Positions 8,405 through 17,206 are shown, numbered from the stretch's first letter. The stretch: 64,000 bases of DNA from Clostridia bacterium (GCA_017501245.1 JAFVXI010000027.1:1-64000), one strand, 5' to 3'. Notes: generated by a model not told the origin, from the letters alone. A program made the numbers and translations.

Positions 8405-8982
8405 TTTTCCACCTCCACTGATCCTTCGAGCAGCGCCCTCTCACCCTTCATAAGCAGATGCTTCCATACGAGGTTTGCAATCGAAAGCAGGCTGACGAGA
8501 ATGACGGGAACGAACACCACGGGGCAGACGTCAAACCAGAAGGTAGACTGATACGCCTCGATGCCGTAAAGAGGTGCGAGAACCTCGAGAGATGCAAAAT
8601 CCACCTCGAGATACTGTGCTCTGTATGAATATATATTGATGATCGCCCAGACGGAAACAGCTACGTTTCCTACGGCGTTTAAGACGATGGTTATGTAATT
8701 TGAAAGATAATACCTTCTCCTCGATGCCGCACCGAACACCATATTTGCGAGGGCGGAGAGGATAAGAAGCACGCCGAAGAGCGTGAAGAGCTTGTTGAAT
8801 TCCTGCATCTCCATATAGACCTCGGCGCCCTCGATGAGCGGATGCTCGGGGTCCTCGGAGAAGACACGCAGGGTGTCGTAAAGGTCGGTGATAATACCGA
8901 GCGAATATACGAAGATCAGCGCCGCTACGATGAGAAGGAGGTAGCAGGTGATCCTCTGGAGAGTCATTTGCTTTTTATACAT
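8401..8982 (-). CDS. Small polytopic membrane protein (sugar-importer operon, no. 1)
   Basis: This 193-aa protein has four hydrophobic segments (for example CYLLLIVAALIFVYSLGII and TIVLNAVGNVAVSVWAI) and a loop between segments 1 and 2 rich in acidic residues. It is the first gene after the hairpin-rich gap behind the binding-protein gene, and overlaps the next membrane protein gene by 4 nt. I do not recognise the family. Confidence 0.7.
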   Translation of the reverse strand: MYKKQMTLQRITCYLLLIVAALIFVYSLGIITDLYDTLRVFSEDPEHPLIEGAEVYMEMQEFNKLFTLFGVLLILSALANMVFGAASRRRYYLSNYITIVLNAVGNVAVSVWAIINIYSYRAQYLEVDFASLEVLAPLYGIEAYQSTFWFDVCPVVFVPVILVSLLSIANLVWKHLLMKGERALLEGSVEVEK

Positions 8983-9027
8983 TATGTGTCTCCCTTGCCG
9001 CTATGGCGGTTTTTCGTTGCCCTGTAA

Positions 9028-9211
9028 GCTTGGCAACCAAGCGCTTTGGGCGCCCCGAGGGATAGCCCCTCGGGACACGCCTTGATGTTTCATCTTTCGC
9101 CCGTCGGGTGCGGCTGTGTGCCGCACCCTCCGAGCTTTTGCGGCTCGTCGCCGCAGGTCGGGTCAAGCTTTAATTCTCGGCGTAAGGCGCCAAGAAATGT
9201 TTGCATTTCTT
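9028..9211 (-). promoter_or_regulatory. Cluster of five stem-loops between binding-protein gene and downstream operon genes
   Basis: Five perfect hairpins lie in 184 bp: 9028-9042 (GCTTGG/CCAAGC), 9054-9074 (CCCGAGGG/CCCTCGGG), 9106-9128 (GGGTGCGGC/GCCGCACCC), 9139-9155 (TGCGGC/GCCGCA) and 9192-9211 (AAGAAATG/CATTTCTT). None is followed by a proper T-run on the minus strand. The likely role is to protect the 3' end of the binding-protein mRNA and lower downstream expression, since importers need an excess of binding protein. Confidence 0.55.
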
Positions 9212-9212
9212 A

Positions 9213-11366
9213 TCAGTTGCCAAGAGCCTCGTAGTAAGCAACGAGTCTCTCCCAAGCGAGCTGCTTCATGTAGAGGTAAGCGGAGCCCTTGTAAGCGTTG
9301 GCAACGGTCTCAAGAACCTCAGCGCGGGAAGCGGTGCCCTCGCCCTGGTAGCCCTTGTTGATTATGTCGATAAGAAGGTTCTTATTACCCTTGGTCTGAG
9401 AGAACGCACCGGTAGAGGAAAGATCGGTGAAGGTTGCGATGATCTCGTTCTCAGCCTTGGTGTTGGGAAGGATGGTGGGAACGGAGGTATACCAGGAGTT
9501 CTCGGCGATAGCGAGCTCGGGATGCTTGATAAGTCCGTAGCCGATAGCGGTGGAGATGTAGCCTGCGCCCTCCTTACCTACCTCGTGAGTGCACTGATAC
9601 TCGAACGCCTGGCTCTTTGCGAAGGAGAGGGTGGAGCCGAGGTACATACGAGCGTAGTTGGTGTAGTTGCCCGAAGCGAGCGACCAGAGCTCAGCGAAGG
9701 TCTCGTCTGCGATAACGGGCATCTGCTTGCCGTTGAAGTTGAAGGTTACGTAAGAGCCGTCGTCCTTAGTCTTGATGAAGGCGTCGGGGCCGTAGGACAT
9801 AAGGATCTGACCTCTCTCGGAGTATGCGAAGTCGATAAGAGAGAGAGCTGCATAGAGCTTGTCGGTGTTAGAGCCAACGCCTGCCTTGGAGATTGCCCAA
9901 CCGTCGGTCTTAACAGATCTCCAGGACTCGGTAAATCTCATAAATACGCCCTTGTCGGTGCCGTCAACAACGTTGGTGCCGTCGAACCAGAGAGCAACGG
10001 GAACCATAACTGCCATATACTTCTCGCCGCTGTCGCCGTCCTTGTTGAGCTTGGTCTCGTTATAGACGGTCTGGGTCTGGTTGTAGTCGTAGTGCATGAA
10101 GCCTGCATCGTCCTCAAGCATGGTTGCGGAGGTGGAGCCGGAGTTCTCAACGTAGGACTTCGAGATGAGACCCTCGGAAACGAGAGCGTTCATTCTCTCG
10201 ATAGCAACGTAGGTATCCTCCTCCTGACGAGCGTCATGGAGCTTGCCGTCGGTGCCTATATAGAGATAATCCTGTCTGGACTCAAGACCGCGGACGCCGA
10301 AGAGGGTGCCTGCGAAGCGGAACATATCAACCTTTCTCTGGTTGTTGTTGTCCTCTCTGGAGAAGAGGCCCTCTACGCTTTCGCCGCCGTTAAGGGTCTT
10401 GGGGTTAGCAACTACGCAACGAAGAAGAGCTACGAGCTCATCTGCGTCCCAAGCTGCGTTCTGACCGATGAAGAGGTCAGCACGGTTCTCGCCGTAGTAG
10501 CCGTCATAAGCCTCGTCGATGTAGTCGCGAAGCATATTTACAGCCTGTACGCCGTTGATAGCGCCTGCTGCGTTCATGGTAGCGATGATGTTGCCTGCTG
10601 CGTCATAGTCCTTGGTGATCTTCTCGGTGCCGGAGGCGTCAGCCTTAACGACGTCGATCTCAATCTTGCCGCTGGTGGGCATATAAGGAGTATAAACTGC
10701 TGCTGCGAGCTCCTTGGAGTCAGCTGCGGTGAACTCGCCTGCGCCGTTAAGGAGCTTCTCTACCCAGTCGGTACGCATAAGGGGCATACGCTCGATATCG
10801 TTTACACCGTCGAAGTAGGGGGAGAAGTAGATAGCACCGTTAGAGGTGTCACCCGTGATGGAGAGGCGAACGATGGGGTTAGCCTCAAGGTATGCCTTGA
10901 AGTTAGGCATTGCGTCAAGATACTCTGCGATGTTGATAAGGTCGCCTGCTACGCCTGCCTCAGTAAGCTGAGTTGCAGTGCCGGAGACCATGTCTACCTG
11001 GTCAAGCTGAGCCTGCCAATGCTTCCACTCGTTGGTAGCACTGCCGCCCTGATACTTATCCTCAAACACGATGTTGAGGAGGTTCTGAACCTCTACCCAA
11101 GTGGGCTTGAGGTCGCCTGCCTGATAGGTGTTGCCGTCTGCAAGCTTGATGCCCTCGCCTGCAGTCTCGGAGTCGAAGAAGAGACCGGTCTTCTTGCTGT
11201 TGTAGCCGGTAGCCATGCGGAGCACGGTGCCGTCTGCGTATTCAAGAACGATCTCATCGCCGTCGTCATCATCCGGAGGAGGGGTTACGGGTGTGCAGCC
11301 GGTCAGAAGACAACCGAATGCAAGCACGATAGTAAGAAGAAGTGCGATAAGTCTGGACTTTTTCAT
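9213..11366 (-). CDS. Extracellular solute-binding lipoprotein, LplA/YtcQ type
   Basis: This lipoprotein captures oligosaccharides outside the cell for the LplB/LplC-like permeases. I place the start at 11366 (MKKSRLIALLL) because AGGAGG lies 9 nt upstream; an upstream ATG at 11405 in the same frame lacks a site. That gives 717 aa. It has a signal peptide with lipobox LLTGC, then an acidic linker (PPPDDDDGDE) and a long mixed alpha/beta body. At over 700 residues it matches the long LplA/YtcQ binding proteins rather than the 400-450 aa CUT1 class. The GH28 and GH105 genes in the operon suggest rhamnogalacturonan or pectin oligomers as ligands. A stem-loop cluster follows. Confidence 0.9.
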   Translation of the reverse strand: MKKSRLIALLLTIVLAFGCLLTGCTPVTPPPDDDDGDEIVLEYADGTVLRMATGYNSKKTGLFFDSETAGEGIKLADGNTYQAGDLKPTWVEVQNLLNIVFEDKYQGGSATNEWKHWQAQLDQVDMVSGTATQLTEAGVAGDLINIAEYLDAMPNFKAYLEANPIVRLSITGDTSNGAIYFSPYFDGVNDIERMPLMRTDWVEKLLNGAGEFTAADSKELAAAVYTPYMPTSGKIEIDVVKADASGTEKITKDYDAAGNIIATMNAAGAINGVQAVNMLRDYIDEAYDGYYGENRADLFIGQNAAWDADELVALLRCVVANPKTLNGGESVEGLFSREDNNNQRKVDMFRFAGTLFGVRGLESRQDYLYIGTDGKLHDARQEEDTYVAIERMNALVSEGLISKSYVENSGSTSATMLEDDAGFMHYDYNQTQTVYNETKLNKDGDSGEKYMAVMVPVALWFDGTNVVDGTDKGVFMRFTESWRSVKTDGWAISKAGVGSNTDKLYAALSLIDFAYSERGQILMSYGPDAFIKTKDDGSYVTFNFNGKQMPVIADETFAELWSLASGNYTNYARMYLGSTLSFAKSQAFEYQCTHEVGKEGAGYISTAIGYGLIKHPELAIAENSWYTSVPTILPNTKAENEIIATFTDLSSTGAFSQTKGNKNLLIDIINKGYQGEGTASRAEVLETVANAYKGSAYLYMKQLAWERLVAYYEALGN

Positions 11367-11430
11367 TTTGGATTTCCTCCTAAAATTTTTTATTATTAGG
11401 CGCATTTCTGCGGTAATAACCGTTGTTTTT

Positions 11431-12321
11431 TTACTCCTTGACGCCGCCCATATTTACACCCTTAGCGAAATACTTCTGGATGAAGGGGTAAATGATGAGG
11501 ATGGGGATTATGGAGCATACGATAAGAGCGTAGATGACCGAATCCGAGGCGTAAGCCTTATCCCATCCGACCATCATCTCCGCATCCGTGAACTCCTCGA
11601 GCTTCAGTCTGATGAAGACCTGGAGGGGATGCTCGTTTGCATTTGAGATCATCTGCTTTGCCCAATAGTAGCCGTTCCATCTCGAGATGGCGAAGAAGAG
11701 GGCGACTGTCGCCAGAGTTGACTTACACATCGGCAGATAGACTCGGGAGAGCACCTGGAACTCGCTCGCTCCGTCAACTATCGCCGCCTCCTCGATCTCG
11801 GAGGGGACGCCCTCAAAGGCGTTTCTTAAAAGGATGATGTTCATCGCCGCCATACCCATGGCGATAACGACCAGCCACTTATCATCCATAATTCCGATAG
11901 AGTTAAAGACGTCCTTCGTGTTTATGTAGTTCAGATACTGAGGAACGAGACCTGCGGAAAACCACATCGTAAAGACGAGGAAGAAGTTAAAGCCCTTGCG
12001 GAAGAGCAGCCTCTTTTTCGAGAGGGCGTAGCCGCCGAGGATGGCGACGCCCATAGCCCAAAGAGTGCCGTAGAAGGTGATAAATAGAGTGTTCGTATAA
12101 GAGTTCCAGAACATATTGTTGTTGAACATCTCTGCGAACGCCTCAAACTGAATATCCTTCGGGAAGAGGACGATCTCTCCATGCTCTACTGCGCTGCGTC
12201 CGCTGAGGGCGGCTGAAACGGCGTAGAGGAAGGGATAAAGACAGCAGATGGCAAAGATCGTGAGGAAGAGATAGCTGAGGATCTTGAATATAAGCTCTGA
12301 GGCTTCAAGTCGTCTTTTCAT
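11431..12321 (-). CDS. Carbohydrate ABC transporter permease, LplC/YtcP type
   Basis: This 296-aa inner-membrane permease has six predicted helices. The EAA motif (EIEEAAIVDGASEFQVLSRV), which contacts the ATPase, is near residue 190. The C-terminal NMGGVKE ending is typical of YtcP-like subunits. Its start follows the stop of the LplB-type gene by 15 nt. It forms the heterodimeric channel with that protein and receives substrate from the 717-aa lipoprotein. Confidence 0.92.
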   Translation of the reverse strand: MKRRLEASELIFKILSYLFLTIFAICCLYPFLYAVSAALSGRSAVEHGEIVLFPKDIQFEAFAEMFNNNMFWNSYTNTLFITFYGTLWAMGVAILGGYALSKKRLLFRKGFNFFLVFTMWFSAGLVPQYLNYINTKDVFNSIGIMDDKWLVVIAMGMAAMNIILLRNAFEGVPSEIEEAAIVDGASEFQVLSRVYLPMCKSTLATVALFFAISRWNGYYWAKQMISNANEHPLQVFIRLKLEEFTDAEMMVGWDKAYASDSVIYALIVCSIIPILIIYPFIQKYFAKGVNMGGVKE

Positions 12322-12336
12322 TTTTCTCCTCCTATA

Positions 12337-13395
12337 TTAATAAAGTGAAACGTCGGAAGCCTTGCGGGCTATGGTGTTTGCTCCTATTACGAGCAGCATA
12401 CCTACGACGTTATTGAGCATCTCGGCAGCCGAGGCGACTCCGACGAGTCCCTCGCCTATTCCCTGCCTGTGCGCAAAGGTTGAAACGACGTCCGCCGTTA
12501 CGTAGGTGTCGGGATTATAAAGAAGGAGGACCTTCTCATATCCGATGTTTAGCAGTGAGCCTATCCTCGTGATAAGCATAATGACGATCGTGGAGAGGAT
12601 GCTGGGCAGGACGACGTAGCGCATCTGAGCGAGCTTTCCCGCTCCGTCGATCTGTGCCGCCTCGTAGCTCGTCGGGGAGATGGCAATTATCGCCGCAAAG
12701 AATACTATGCTGTCGTAGCCCGCAGTCTCCCATATACCGCTGATCTGATAGATAGCACGGAAGAAGCCGGGATCGTTTAAAAGTCCTGCCGCACCGACCT
12801 CGGGAGTGATGGCGCCGATGCCGACGAGAAGCTGGGAGATAACGCCCATCTCAACGCCCGTGACCGTGCCTGCCTGGCGGACGAGCATCGTGATAAGCGA
12901 GGTCATAACGACCGTGGACATAAACTTGGGAAGGTATGTAAGAACCTGATAGATGCTCCTCGCTATGTTCGAGCGGATCTCGTTGAAGAAGAGGGCAACT
13001 ATAATAGGCATCGGGAAGCCGAAGCAAAGTCCGTAGAAGGATAGAAGGAAGGTGTTTCTGAAAGCACGCCAGAACTCTATCGAAAGCGAGGTCGTGCCCG
13101 AGAAGAGCATCTTGAAATACGAGAAACCGGCATAAAGCTGATCCGAGACCTCGATATTCGCATCGTAGACCTTAAAGGCTCCGAGCAGCTCGTACATCGG
13201 CAGATAACGCCAGAAGAGGAAGACGAGCAGCATGGGAACGAGCATCAGGTAAAGGCGCCAGTCCTTCAGCACGGTGCGCAGCACGTGAGACCAATGATGC
13301 TTCTCAACGTCGTCTCGCACGGCCTGCTCGGGGTCCTCCCGATATTTGCCGCTTAGCTCGTCGAAGACGAGATAGTGATCGCATTTCATTTTCAT
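12337..13395 (-). CDS. Carbohydrate ABC transporter permease, LplB/YteP type
   Basis: This 352-aa permease has an unusually long cytoplasmic N-terminus (about 45 residues) before the first helix (LYLMLVPMLLVFLFWRYLPM). The EAA motif EAAQIDGAGKLAQMRYVVLP lies near residue 245. The order LplB-LplC-binding protein matches the B. subtilis yteP-ytcP-ytcQ system linked to rhamnogalacturonan use. It lies 45 nt after the ECF-S-like gene. Confidence 0.92.
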   Translation of the reverse strand: MKMKCDHYLVFDELSGKYREDPEQAVRDDVEKHHWSHVLRTVLKDWRLYLMLVPMLLVFLFWRYLPMYELLGAFKVYDANIEVSDQLYAGFSYFKMLFSGTTSLSIEFWRAFRNTFLLSFYGLCFGFPMPIIVALFFNEIRSNIARSIYQVLTYLPKFMSTVVMTSLITMLVRQAGTVTGVEMGVISQLLVGIGAITPEVGAAGLLNDPGFFRAIYQISGIWETAGYDSIVFFAAIIAISPTSYEAAQIDGAGKLAQMRYVVLPSILSTIVIMLITRIGSLLNIGYEKVLLLYNPDTYVTADVVSTFAHRQGIGEGLVGVASAAEMLNNVVGMLLVIGANTIARKASDVSLY

Positions 13396-13440
13396 AAGAT
13401 ATCCTCCTATGCCTTTATTAGGATGGCAAAAATGCCTTCA

Positions 13441-14025
13441 TTAATCGGTTTCGGGCGGGTTTTCCCTTCTCTCGCGGTCGAGGCGCAAAAGATAATGCTT
13501 CTGATCCTCGATCATTCCGTCGACGCCTCGCATCAGGACGAAGATTACGGCGGCGAATAGCAGCGAGATAACGTCGGTTGCGAGGAAGGCGACGATAGCA
13601 CCCGGATCATGATAGATAGCTAAAGAGACGAGCCACCTGCCAAGCACCATGCCGAGATAAGCGACCGCTGCCGTAAGAATAAGAAGAGGAATGCTGGCTC
13701 TGACCTTCTCCTTGCCTACAGGGAGAATGACGAGCAGGGCAAGAAGGGCGCCGAGGTTGCCGATAGCGTAGATTGCGGCCTGCTGGGGACCGCCACCGCT
13801 GACGATAGCAAAGGTCAGCCCGCCGACCACCGCATAGATCGCACCGAAGCCGCTCCAACGCATCATCCCAATAAGAACGAAGATAAGCGTCGTTGATATA
13901 GCTATCGGCTGCGCAACGAACCACTTAGTGGTTGCGAGGGTCGTTATCGACTCGCTTATCAGCAAAAGAAGCGTGATAAAGCTAAGGTCGATCATTTTGT
14001 ATTGCTTAAAGCTGATGTTGCCCAT
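13441..14025 (-). CDS. Polytopic membrane protein, ECF S-component-like, first gene of the sugar operon
   Basis: I place the start at 14025 (MGNISFKQYKMID) because GAGAGGA lies upstream; the frame extends further to 14091 without a ribosome site. This gives 194 aa with five or six hydrophobic segments, including a Gly-rich GAIYAVVGGLTFAIV region like those of substrate-binding S components, and a basic C-terminal tail. No ECF ATPase or T component is nearby. It heads the operon, 45 nt before the LplB-type permease gene. S-component identity is tentative. Confidence 0.6.
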   Translation of the reverse strand: MGNISFKQYKMIDLSFITLLLLISESITTLATTKWFVAQPIAISTTLIFVLIGMMRWSGFGAIYAVVGGLTFAIVSGGGPQQAAIYAIGNLGALLALLVILPVGKEKVRASIPLLILTAAVAYLGMVLGRWLVSLAIYHDPGAIVAFLATDVISLLFAAVIFVLMRGVDGMIEDQKHYLLRLDRERRENPPETD

Positions 14026-14369
14026 TTTTTTCCTCTCAATTATATGCACCGCGAAAATATAATTGTTGAATAATAATACAATTACAATCAAATTCTACTA
14101 CATTTATATTGCAATAGCCTTCAAAAAAATGTTTGATGTAATTATTTTCTTAGATATTATGACATTTGATTGTAGAAGTTGTTCAACGTTTAAAACGGTT
14201 GACGGTTGAGCATTTGTGGATATTGCACAATATATGTGGTAACTATGAATAAAAACAACAAAAACGAGATGCCGACGAGCAAAAACGGTGGACGCGCGAA
14301 ATATAAATATGAAATGACCGGGAGACCTCGAAGGTATGAAGGAAGAGGATGATCGGCTTGATAGTGTGA
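14026..14369. other. AT-rich intergenic region carrying the operon leader
   Basis: This 344-bp stretch has no convincing gene. It must hold the promoter of the 13-gene sugar operon (minus strand). I see no clean -35/-10 pair; the best candidate is TTGTAT with TATTTT about 16 bp apart near 14060. An imperfect palindrome with CAAC/GTTG arms at 14184-14201 could be an operator, but only its outer arms and core match. Confidence 0.4.
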
Positions 14370-14401
14370 CAAAAAATAAAGCCGGGTCAAGGCGACCCGG
14401 C
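14370..14401 (-). terminator. Intrinsic terminator of the TIM-barrel/MBL fusion gene
   Basis: The stem GCCGGGTC/GACCCGGC is followed on the minus strand by TTTATTTTTT, 36 bp after the stop at 14438. Confidence 0.9.
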
Positions 14402-14437
14402 GTGGTGAAAACGGATAAATATTCATATAACAATTGA

Positions 14438-16060
14438 TCAGAGCAGAATGTGATCACCGACCTCGGGGATGGATATGCGAAGATCGGGATAATGACTTAG
14501 AGCAGCGTCGGCTATCAGCCTTGCATGCTCGGGGCGCCACATATCCTCGTACCGCCTGCCGTTTTCATAAAGGTGGGCAAAGACGATATGCTTTTTCGAA
14601 AAATGAAGTAAGAAGCGTGCGACCTCCTCGGGCTTATCGCCGAAGTCGGAGTCGTTTGCCGCACCGTCGCCGAGGAACACGTGAGAAAATACCACGTCAG
14701 CACTCGGTAGCTCGGGCAGCCCATCAAGAGAGAAATCCCTCACGTCGGTGGGAAAAGCCATAGAGGGCGAGCCCTCAGCCGTAACATAGTAGCCGTAAGC
14801 AGGAACGCCTTTTTTGGTCACGGGACGAAAATGCCTGCCTTCAAATGGCAGAAATGTCAACTTATCTATACATATCGGCTGATTTTTGTGAGCGACAATG
14901 ATCTTTTTGGGTCGGATGCCCCACCTGAGAGCGGCTTCATACATAAAGTCGGGGATGATCCAGGTCATCTCGGTTTTTGCAAGCTCTCTGACCGCCTCCT
15001 CTTCAAAATGATCGACGTGCTCGTGCGTGACGACCATAAGCGATACGTCCTTCATCTGCACAGCGATATGATCCTTAGCATCCGTGAGGTAATTCACAAA
15101 GCGGAAGGCGGGGTCCATAGCCCATAGGTAGCCACCCGTGTTAAATAAATAGAAGGTAGGGTTGGCTAAGCTCATCAGCGTTCCCTCCGTCTTTTCACCA
15201 TAGACTGATAGCGCACGGGATAGATCGTTTTTATACTCGAGGCGTATACGGCGGTATAGCTTAGCGAGGGGCGGAAGATGTGAGAGCAGGTGGTGCACCG
15301 AGCCGACGAGGGCATCCTCGGGGTCAAATAGCCCCTCAAGGCGGGGGAAATCAAGCTCGAGGTTGTAAGCGCCGAAATACTTATAGGAGAAGGGCTCGAG
15401 CATCTCGGACAGAGGAAGCTCGCATGCCGGGAGGGGAAAATGCGTCTTAAGCCCGTCGAGAGCGTGGATGTGCGTGTGGACGATTTTGTCCAAAAACTCG
15501 ACACGGGGTAGGGTCTTTTCAGGATATAGTCCGTGCTTTTTGACGTAGTAGATATAGTGGCCGAGGTCGAAGCAGATACCGACCGACCTGTGGTCAGCCC
15601 TCGTCACCGCATCGAGAACGAACTCGGCGCAGTCGCCCTCCTTGCCGTTTGGCATAAGGCGGTTGTTTTCTGCGGCGATGACGACGTTGTAGCCCTTTTG
15701 CTCGGCATATTCGGCGAGAGATCTGAGGATCGGAGCGTTGTCCTCATCAAGAAGATGCAGGACGATGACCGTCCGCACTTCCCTTCTCCCCTCAAGAAGG
15801 CGGGACAATGGACTAAAGACGTCCTTTACTGCGCTCTCTCTGGTGTGCATATATGAATGGATGCTGACCGAGAAGCCTCGCTCTCCCAGCATATCCGAGA
15901 TGCGAAGCACCTCGTCAGGGTCGTGGTGCGGAAGTATGGTTCTCAGCTCTATCTGCGATACGCCCTCCTCTTTAAGGGTGACGAGCGTTTTATCAACGTC
16001 GAGCTTTGGCACACGGCTCTCGCCTGTAAGCCAGCTATACGGAAGTGATACACCTATCAT
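14438..16060 (-). CDS. Fusion protein: TIM-barrel isomerase-like domain plus metallo-beta-lactamase-like domain
   Basis: This 540-aa protein combines two folds usually encoded separately. Residues 1 to about 290 look like a sugar phosphate isomerase/AP-endonuclease-2 barrel: SQIELRTILPHHD, VSIHSYMH, VVIAAENNR, VGICFDLGHYI and VHTHIHALDG supply metal ligands. From about residue 310 the text changes to an MBL/UlaG-like hydrolase: FNTGGYLWAMDP, then the dinuclear metal motif THEHVDHF and, near the end, HIVFAHLYENGRRYEDMW. UlaG-type enzymes open lactones of sugar acids, so one protein may carry two consecutive steps of a sugar-acid pathway. It has its own terminator and lies just upstream of the pectin operon on the same strand. 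Domain calls are firm; the reaction is unknown. Confidence 0.8.
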   Translation of the reverse strand: MIGVSLPYSWLTGESRVPKLDVDKTLVTLKEEGVSQIELRTILPHHDPDEVLRISDMLGERGFSVSIHSYMHTRESAVKDVFSPLSRLLEGRREVRTVIVLHLLDEDNAPILRSLAEYAEQKGYNVVIAAENNRLMPNGKEGDCAEFVLDAVTRADHRSVGICFDLGHYIYYVKKHGLYPEKTLPRVEFLDKIVHTHIHALDGLKTHFPLPACELPLSEMLEPFSYKYFGAYNLELDFPRLEGLFDPEDALVGSVHHLLSHLPPLAKLYRRIRLEYKNDLSRALSVYGEKTEGTLMSLANPTFYLFNTGGYLWAMDPAFRFVNYLTDAKDHIAVQMKDVSLMVVTHEHVDHFEEEAVRELAKTEMTWIIPDFMYEAALRWGIRPKKIIVAHKNQPICIDKLTFLPFEGRHFRPVTKKGVPAYGYYVTAEGSPSMAFPTDVRDFSLDGLPELPSADVVFSHVFLGDGAANDSDFGDKPEEVARFLLHFSKKHIVFAHLYENGRRYEDMWRPEHARLIADAALSHYPDLRISIPEVGDHILL

Positions 16061-16099
16061 TTTTACTCCTTGCTCCGAGCGTGTGACCGTGGAGCTGCT

Positions 16100-16852
16100 T
16101 TATTTCGTTTCGTCGGTGTGGGCGGCGAGCTGCCTTTCGGGCTCAGCCTCCTCTATCTTATCCTGCTTCGTCTTTCTGCCGAATTTTGCCTTGATGCGTC
16201 TGCCAAGCTCGCTAAATGCCCTTGAGACGATGTTCTTCGGCTTGCCCTTTTTCTTTTCCTCGATGACGCCTGCCTCGGCTATGAGCCTCTCCCTGTTTTC
16301 GGGTGAGACGGTGTCCTCGTCCTCCCTCTCCTCACCTATGAAATCGTGGAGGAAGTTGCGTGCCTTGGTGACGGGCTTGGTGACGAACTCAAAGTCCATC
16401 TTGAGCGCATCGACGAAATAGGCGAAGCGGCGTGTGGCGTAGATCCTGATGACCTCGATGGCGACCTGCACGACCCAAAGCACGAGCGTTATAGGAGTAA
16501 GAACGAGGGTGAGCCTCGGAACGTCTGCTGTGGTTGCCCATATAGAGTAGATGACCGAGACGAGGGATATAGCGTTGATAAACAGCTTAGCCCAGCGGCA
16601 GACCGTTGCAGTTTTGCTCTTTGCCCGCTTTGCGAGCTTGCTCGTTCTGCCGTAGGTGAAGAGGTAGACGGCGAGGTTTACCGCCGAGAGTGCAAGAAGC
16701 ACGCCGTTGATAATAAGGCTTCCGCTGCCGAGGATCATCGAGATGATCAAATAGACCAGCATAAAGCTCTGCATAACGGTGGTGGCAACGTGGGCGGCGA
16801 GCTTCAGATCGTTTACGATCCTCGTCACTGCCGCAACGGTATATTTTAACAT
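16100..16852 (-). CDS. Membrane protein of unknown function
   Basis: The start at 16852 is chosen for the AGGAG site 9 nt upstream; the longer frame to 16954 lacks one and would overlap the acpP terminator. The 250-aa product has four hydrophobic segments between about residues 20 and 145 and a long, highly charged C-terminal tail (about 100 residues, rich in Lys/Glu/Arg). I do not recognise the family. It has its own promoter at 16905-16933, overlapping the T-tract of the acpP terminator, and is 40 nt upstream of the fusion gene. Confidence 0.7.
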   Translation of the reverse strand: MLKYTVAAVTRIVNDLKLAAHVATTVMQSFMLVYLIISMILGSGSLIINGVLLALSAVNLAVYLFTYGRTSKLAKRAKSKTATVCRWAKLFINAISLVSVIYSIWATTADVPRLTLVLTPITLVLWVVQVAIEVIRIYATRRFAYFVDALKMDFEFVTKPVTKARNFLHDFIGEEREDEDTVSPENRERLIAEAGVIEEKKKGKPKNIVSRAFSELGRRIKAKFGRKTKQDKIEEAEPERQLAAHTDETK

Positions 16853-16904
16853 ATATGTATCTCCTTTACGTGTCGGGGTCGGGCGACGCTCGCCCGCTAG
16901 TAAG

Positions 16905-16933
16905 ATTATAGCACGTTTATATAAAAAAAGCAA
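16905..16933 (-). promoter_or_regulatory. Sigma-A type promoter of the membrane protein gene
   Basis: TTGCTT, a 17-bp spacer and TATAAT on the minus strand. The -35 box overlaps the T-tract of the preceding terminator, so the gene restarts transcription right after acpP. Confidence 0.6.
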
Positions 16934-16969
16934 GTCGGCAGGGCGTGAAGCCACACCTATGCCGACTTG
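16921..16969 (-). terminator. Intrinsic terminator of the fatty-acid operon
   Basis: The 10-bp stem CAAGTCGGCA/TGCCGACTTG is followed by CTTTTTTT on the minus strand, 16 bp beyond the acpP stop. Confidence 0.92.
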
Positions 16970-16984
16970 ACACGGGATCCGGGG

Positions 16985-17206
16985 TCAGATCCTCGTTTCG
17001 ATATAAGAGGCGACGTCGCCGACCGTTTCAAACCTTACGAACTCCTTGAAGCGGAAGCCGAAGGCATCCTCGATCTCCATAGACATCATCATCATAGCGA
17101 GCGAATCGAAGCAGAGATCCTCGATGAGCCTCGTGTCTGCATTTACGTTTGCCATATCTACCTCGGGCAGAACCTTGCCGAGGACCTCCTTAAGCTTTTC
17201 TATCAT
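16985..17206 (-). CDS. acpP: Acyl carrier protein
   Basis: This 73-aa acidic protein carries the phosphopantetheine attachment motif DSL with Ser at residue 35. Helix patterns match ACP (IEKLKEVLGKVLPEVD, SMEIEDAFGF, VGDVASYIE). It carries acyl chains during fatty-acid synthesis and hands them to PlsX. The GAGAA site is adequate. It is the last gene of the fakA-plsX-degV operon, followed by a strong terminator. MMMM after DSLA is unusual but not disruptive. It could be a second, specialised ACP, since no other fab genes are in the window. Confidence 0.92.
   Translation of the reverse strand: MIEKLKEVLGKVLPEVDMANVNADTRLIEDLCFDSLAMMMMSMEIEDAFGFRFKEFVRFETVGDVASYIETRI

Noticed and set aside
9201..11399. 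Long plus-strand open frame (over 700 codons) opposite the binding-protein gene
   Set aside because: It is the antisense shadow of a strongly codon-biased lipoprotein gene, has low-complexity composition and no ribosome site.
14184..14201. CAAC...GTTG operator-like palindrome upstream of the sugar operon
   Set aside because: Only 12 of 18 positions are symmetric and no regulator is encoded nearby; left as a remark in the intergenic entry.
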